NCBI GenBank assembly: GCA_951812925.1
Contig: OX638372.1
Coordinates: 66,729,407 to 66,793,406 of the forward strand
Direction of reading: 5' to 3'
Source: Calliopum simillimum
Lineage: Eukaryota; Arthropoda; Insecta; Diptera; Lauxaniidae
DNA: 64,000 bases
A program made the translations under genes and the position numbers. The notes below the pieces were generated by a model. It saw only the letters and a list, made by a program, of their open reading frames with translations, had not been told where the DNA came from and ran no database searches. Of this stretch, positions 59,132 to 64,000 are shown one piece after another; position 1 is the first letter of the stretch, and each line of letters starts with the position of its first letter.

Positions 59132-61919
59132 AGGGGTATAGAAGCAAAGGCGACAATCTCCATTTTTTTCATGAATGCATCTGAGAATGTCATCTAGTTG
59201 CATTTGATGTAAGCTTGTGATCTGTGAAGTTTGCAATACGAAATACGTCATTATCCAATATATATCTAAGGTTGAAAACTGTCAATCAAAACAAAGGCAG
59301 CAATCTCCTTTGGAGATTGTAGTTTTTGTTTTGATTTCTAACAATTTCATGTTTTGAAATGTTTAAAAACTCATAACTCGTGACTGTAAAACATACCATC
59401 TTTATTTTGGTTCATATGAAAGGTTATTTTCTTTTCTTGCCATAAAATATATTCTGGAAGGTCAAAAAAGTAGACAATGGAGCGTTTTTTGTAATTTTAG
59501 TACTAAAATAGTACTTAATTTAGTATTTTTTACCAAACATGAAAAAGTTTACATAGTGCTTATAGCCTGATTCAATACCTTTCCAAAAATGGACATTTCT
59601 TCACCGATTTTCATGTTCAGACCAAGTTATGAACAATTATGTAAGGAAAGTTTTTTACAACTCATTGATTTATCCACTTTTTGCACCCCTCCAAAAACCG
59701 CTAAATTTTCTTTTTTTGCCATTTTTATTGGTTTTGGCAACTAACGAAGCCATGTACCAAATTTCAGCGAAATTGGAGGGGGAATGGCAGTTCGATTATT
59801 ACAAGCCCAGCAATGATTGAAACAAACACGACAATCTCCAAATTTCTTATCTAATTTGTCCATAAACCCCTTTGAGGATTTGGTTCAAACTTGGTTTACA
59901 TCCTCATCTAACTCTATTCTACTGAATTGTAAAACATACAGGGCCGTTTTCTCAATGTCCGGTTAAGCACTAATCAGAATTTTAACCAGCAGTTAGAAAG
60001 AAAAGCGTTTTTTCAATATCTGGTTAGTAGTAATCAGTTTGTCAAGTTCTGATTAAGTTAACGGCAAGATGCTGTTCCGGTTAATTTCTAATCAGAAGAA
60101 CAATTCACAAAAAATATTTTTATTTGAAATGAAAATTAAAAATTGTCATAAAATTAAGGGGTTACGGGCTTTCATATGAAATACAAAAAACATATTTTGA
60201 ATCAATAATAGTAGAGCATATACACTTTAAATTGATTCAACGAATCCTTTTATTAAGACGTGGGCTTAGAAAAAATCTCACAGTGACGTTGCTCCGTTTT
60301 CATAAAAATCATATTTTTGATACAAAAATTGAAAGAAACTCAAATTAGACGTTGCCTTTGGAAATCCTTTATAGAAGAAAAACCATATAGTCAAAGAACC
60401 GATCGATGGATTTTCTATATAATATAAGTTTTTGTGTTAGTAATAATTCGAAATCAAATGTGGCCAACTTCTAAATTACTTCCACCTTATCGGTGAATAT
60501 GAACACAGGTAAAAAAATCCAAACTTTTAATTAATATCTTTTATGAGATACTACCGAGGTGTCATGACAAATGCGTCCGATATTTGATGTAACAAATGCA
60601 GCCTTATGATTCTTTCGGCGCTGAATCGGACTGCGTCCTCCGAATTGTCAATTCTTTCTTGAAATTGCAGAAAATAATGTTTTGAAACTTATGTCGTAGC
60701 TACAGGAAAAGGTGAAACTCTGTTTTTTAATGGCATTGGAGAGATTCACTCTTTCTTATCAAAACACACCTTCAAACTTTTCCAACAGGGCTCTTACTTT
60801 CCGAGTTATGATTCTTTAAAGATAGGACATTCCAGCTCCATGCAAAGGACGAAATGTTTTGGGGGAGTGGCATCGCCCATTTTTATTGGCACAAATAGAT
60901 TTCATACCTTGGCTATTCAATTTCATTAAAAAATGAGAATTTCACTTTTTCCTGTAGCTACGCTATAATTCTTAAAACAGCATTTTCGCCAACTTTAAGC
61001 AAGGATATCTCAAAATTCTGCAGGTATATTCACAATCCTGAGGATGCAGTCCGATTAAGCGTCAACAAGTTTTTATGACTGCATATAAGAAGTATTGTGT
61101 TTAGACAAATTTTTTTCTTTTGAGTGCCTGTGTAGTTAAAGGTTGATTTAGCTACAATATATGTTTTTCATGTTGAAGCAAAGTAAGTTCGTATCCAGTT
61201 AACGATTTTTTCAAAAGCATGCATTTTAACAAAATAGCCACTATTCATCATTCATTTTAAGATATGCTCAAATAATTTCCGTAAACCATCAGTTTGTTGA
61301 TTTAATTATTTTCCTCATTAAAGTTAAAAAATGATCTTTAATGTTAAGTATAATCTTGTCCAAGAAAAAAAAAAATATATTTATTAACTATGTACATACA
61401 TACACGTACCTATACCATACCCCTTAAGGCATCGAATTGCGGCCGCCCCAGTCTTCTTGTTTTATAAAAACCTAATTTTTCAGCGAACATTTAAGTCAGT
61501 TTGAACAAAATGCATAACATTTGGAAGATAATTCCAATAGCTAAATGTTCCTATACAGAAGATTCAAATAAATTCGTTAAAATTTAAAATATTTCAAGTC
61601 TTCCTTTTTTTTGTGAAATTTATGAAATATTTTTATTTTTTATTTTGTTTTAATTTATTTGAAATTGTCTTTTTGACATCGAAAAATTCACAATCGATGA
61701 GCAAACCCCTGGTTAGTTAATCAGCAGTTTGTGAAAACGAATTCATTGATTTCATTTGTCGTATGGTTAGCAATCGTACGGTTAAGAACAAATTTAACCG
61801 GACATTGAGAAAACGGCCCACAGTATACTAAATTCGTATATTTTCAGAGATACACGTTTTTTGTTAGTTTTCACAGAATTGAAAAAAGTGGAGATTGTCG
61901 CCTTTGCTTCTATACCCCT
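59132..61919. mobile_element. Inverted-repeat element in the NIF3 intron (outer)
   Basis: Ends AGGGGTATAGAAGCAAAGGC with GACAATCTCCA following, and inverse TGGAGATTGTCGCC then TTTGCTTCTATACCCCT. Flanks CATATT and CATATA suggest a target duplication of 5-6 bases. Motif GGAGATTGTAGTTTTTG near 59311 and CGACAATCTCCAAATTT near 59829 are internal echoes of the end. It is split by the element at 59941-61819. A short plus-strand open frame at 59629-59820 has no recognisable domain. Confidence 0.7.
59941..61819. mobile_element. Inner element, 1.88 kb, GGGCCGTTTTCTCAATGTCC ends
   Basis: Ends GGGCCGTTTTCTCAATGTCC (continuing GGTTAA) and inverse GGACATTGAGAAAACGGCCC. ACA is present immediately outside both ends, a possible 3-base duplication. 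Subterminal TAATCAG-type motifs repeat on the left. No transposase was recognised in any frame. GGGCC-starting ends with a 3-base duplication recall PIF/Harbinger elements; this is inference. Confidence 0.75.
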
Positions 61920-61921
61920 CA

Positions 61922-62965
61922 TATATACCGTCCTTTTAGAAATCATAAACCCATAAAAGCTCACCAGTTTCGTTTTGATGAGCTAAAGAAAAAGAAAACG
62001 CCGAAATTTTTCCGTTGCCTAGAGCATACCGTCTGTGGTGCTGGTTCACTTCGACCCCCGCCATAGCTAGGCCAAGGACCAGAATTGTCTTCACTATTTT
62101 TAATGATTATCAAGTCGCGATATCTCATGAACGGTAAGTCGGACGGAAAAAAAGATCGAAGAGTCCCATGTAGAGAATTGAACGTTCTACAAAATGCATG
62201 AAACATTTTTTTCTAAATTTTAGGTTGGTTGAACAAATATCTCCTAAACTATAAGTCATACGAAAAAAAAAAAACAATATGTGGCTTGTGGTGCAAGTAT
62301 TTCCCTATAAATAGGTATGGATACTTTAAACGTGTGACTTACCGTTCATGAGTTATCGTAATTTTAAGTTCAACACATCACTGTGCCTACTCATAAGCGG
62401 CATGCACAATTTACTATATTTTTTTTTTCCAAATTTTGAATAAGGATATCTCCTGAGTTATAAGTCGTACGAGGTTAATTTTTATAGAAAATTTTATAAG
62501 CTACAATATTGCGCCACAATATTTTTCTATAAATGTAACCGTTAAAGAGATATGGCGGCGCGAGCGAACACAATTCGAGATAGCAAAGTTGAAATTCTGA
62601 AAGAAATAACTCATTTGCAAAAATCCTAGATAGGTAATATTCATAAATGTTCTAATTTTCTTTCAATGTTATTTTTGTAACATTTTTGGTTTTGTTTTCT
62701 TACTTGCATATCCTTTTGTCTATCAGTAAAGCTAGAATTTCTTTGAAAACTTTTCTTAGCCGATTTTAGTTAAAATCTTACGAAAGTTTGAAGTTTTTGC
62801 AGCCGCGAATTTCATTCCGTGTAACAAAGTTGATAGAGCCAGTTGTGTTTTTTTAAGTGTGTGATTTTTTGATTAAAGTGGTTTATTCCTAATGTACCGG
62901 AACTCGTTATTTCATCTATTCAAAGCTGAAGCTGAAACTGCAGCTACAGCAACGTTTTCAAATGT
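61922..62965. other. Non-coding stretch, probably NIF3 intron
   Basis: No exon was recognised. GAACGGTAAGTC near 62128 and its inverse GACTTACCGTTCATG near 62336 hint at another old inverted repeat. Confidence 0.35.
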
Positions 62966-62967
62966 AG

Positions 62968-63221
62968 AGCGTTGACCCAAAATTTGTATGACGTGTCGTT
63001 GATACCATTACCTTCACGAAAAAATAACATCAACAATAACAACAACAAAAACCCCTTCCACAACATCAACCACGACACCAATACCATTTAGGTTGTTGAG
63101 CCAAAATTTTTATGACGAGTCCTTGATACCAATTACATCACCAAAAACAACATCAATAACTACATCATTCCATTAACAACAACAACATCATTAAAATCAA
63201 CCACGACACCACCACTACCAT
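62968..63221 (+). repeat. Tandem duplication, about 124 bp
   Basis: A unit starting GTTGACCCAAAATTTGTATG (62972) repeats from 63095 as GTTGAGCCAAAATTTTTATG. Each ends with ATCAACCACGACACCA and ACCAT. The units are rich in AACAACAAC. They lie just before the P-like transposase frame and may be part of that element's 5' region. Confidence 0.75.
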
Positions 63222-63235
63222 CGGCAAAAAGGCCT

Positions 63236-64000
63236 TATGCCAGAAAATGTCTGAAAGATGCTAGGAAAGATGGTGCAAAATTGCCAAAATTGAATAGTTT
63301 TCCCTCTGACGGCGAGCGTCGACGACAATGGATCGAAGTGTGCACATCACGCAAAAATCTTCAAAATTGTAAAAATATAAGAACATGTGCAAAATCCTTA
63401 AAAAATCGTAAAAACTCACAAAACAGGAGCTCCCAAAATATCATTTGGGAAATAAGTATTCAGCTAGCGCTTCAATCAGCAATTTTGTGGCAGTCGACCA
63501 AGACTTGCAAAACTTAGAAGGCACTTGCTTAAACTGCCATAAGTTTTGCAATCTGGCTGACTGTCACAAAAAGAAATTTTTCCGTACCGAAAAAACTTTC
63601 GGTAAAAACTGAAAATTTCAATGATTCGCTGGCTGATAACGAAAACAACTTGAAAAATTGAAGGCTTCCAGCATTTTGCCTGCTACTGGCGCGTCATCGG
63701 CTGCTATAGAATTTTGTCGTATAATGACCAAAAACCGGCGTTGCGTCTTTACGGAGCAACAGAAGGAGCTCTTTTTGGCCTTCTACATTCAGTCCACCCG
63801 CTCATATAAATTCCTTAGAAACCAACTGGGATTCAACCTTCCATCTACCTCTTCCCTGCTTCGATGGCGGCCATTTAAAAATTGAATCCCTGGAATAGAT
63901 CCCAAAATCCAGGAAAAAATTAAGGCAATGGCCGCCGAATCAGATTCAGAATCCAGGCTATGCATTATACTCTTTGATGAAGTTTCTTGTAACAAGGAAC
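63236..64000 (+). pseudogene. P-element/THAP9-like transposase, broken and cut by window end
   Basis: An N-terminal frame contains KLNSFPSDGERRRQWIEVC (from 63287), matching the middle of a THAP zinc-finger DNA-binding domain (F-P, R-x2-W-x3-C). The reading then changes frame. From about 63700 it reads FTEQQKELFLAFYIQSTRSY and FLRNQLGFNLPSTSSLLRW, the helix-turn-helix part of P-type transposases. After a TGA at 63883 it continues in the same frame with GIDPKIQEKIKAMAAES and LCIILFDEVSCNKE, where FDE holds the first catalytic aspartate of the RNase-H-like core. The stop and frameshift show decay, though an intron between the THAP and helix-turn-helix parts is possible. It continues past 64000. 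Confidence 0.8.

Overview
The window looks like an AT-rich genome of a higher fly. The evidence is one long gene that I recognise as the fly zinc-finger regulator hindsight/pebbled (vertebrate RREB1 family), metazoan-type introns, poly-Q/N/H runs in the coding sequence, and many dipteran-style DNA transposons. A tephritid or similar acalyptrate/calyptrate fly is my guess; the species cannot be fixed from this sequence alone. Nothing bacterial or viral is visible.

Layout. 1-8.2 kb: no coding gene; one weak promoter/5' exon candidate (about 1.67 kb), a 381-bp hAT-type MITE with a perfect 8-bp target duplication, and a 3.35-kb almost perfectly uniform hexanucleotide array (TACCTC)n. 8.2-20 kb: non-coding, with a dispersed element into which a degraded Tc1-like transposon jumped, a 16-bp tandem satellite and a large foldback. 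20.2-20.9 kb: a candidate TATA/Inr promoter and A-rich 5' exon. 21.2-22.5 kb: a full-length but broken Tc1-like transposon. 23-31 kb: non-coding sequence with several inverted-repeat elements and a tRNA-derived SINE-like head. 31.5-39.85 kb: the hindsight gene, two coding exons, 2,129 residues, about 15 zinc fingers and CtBP-type motifs. 39.85-about 41.8 kb: its probable 3' UTR. 43-56.9 kb: a dense graveyard of MITEs and foldbacks, an internally deleted mariner, an hAT deletion derivative, and nested insertions. 57-59 kb: a small zinc-finger ORF and the first three exons of a NIF3-like gene. 59.1-64 kb: the NIF3 intron, expanded by at least two nested inverted-repeat elements, and finally a P-element/THAP9-like transposase that runs off the window.

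The genes do not form a pathway. Hindsight is a developmental transcription regulator; its long upstream region (at least 10 kb) probably carries its regulatory DNA. The NIF3-like protein is an unrelated, widely conserved metal-binding housekeeping protein. The rest is mobile DNA. The most notable structure is the repeated nesting of small elements, in several places with target duplications that can be read directly (GTTTAGAT, GTTTTTC[G/A], TTAA, TA, TTA), and a double-hairpin element family that I cannot name.
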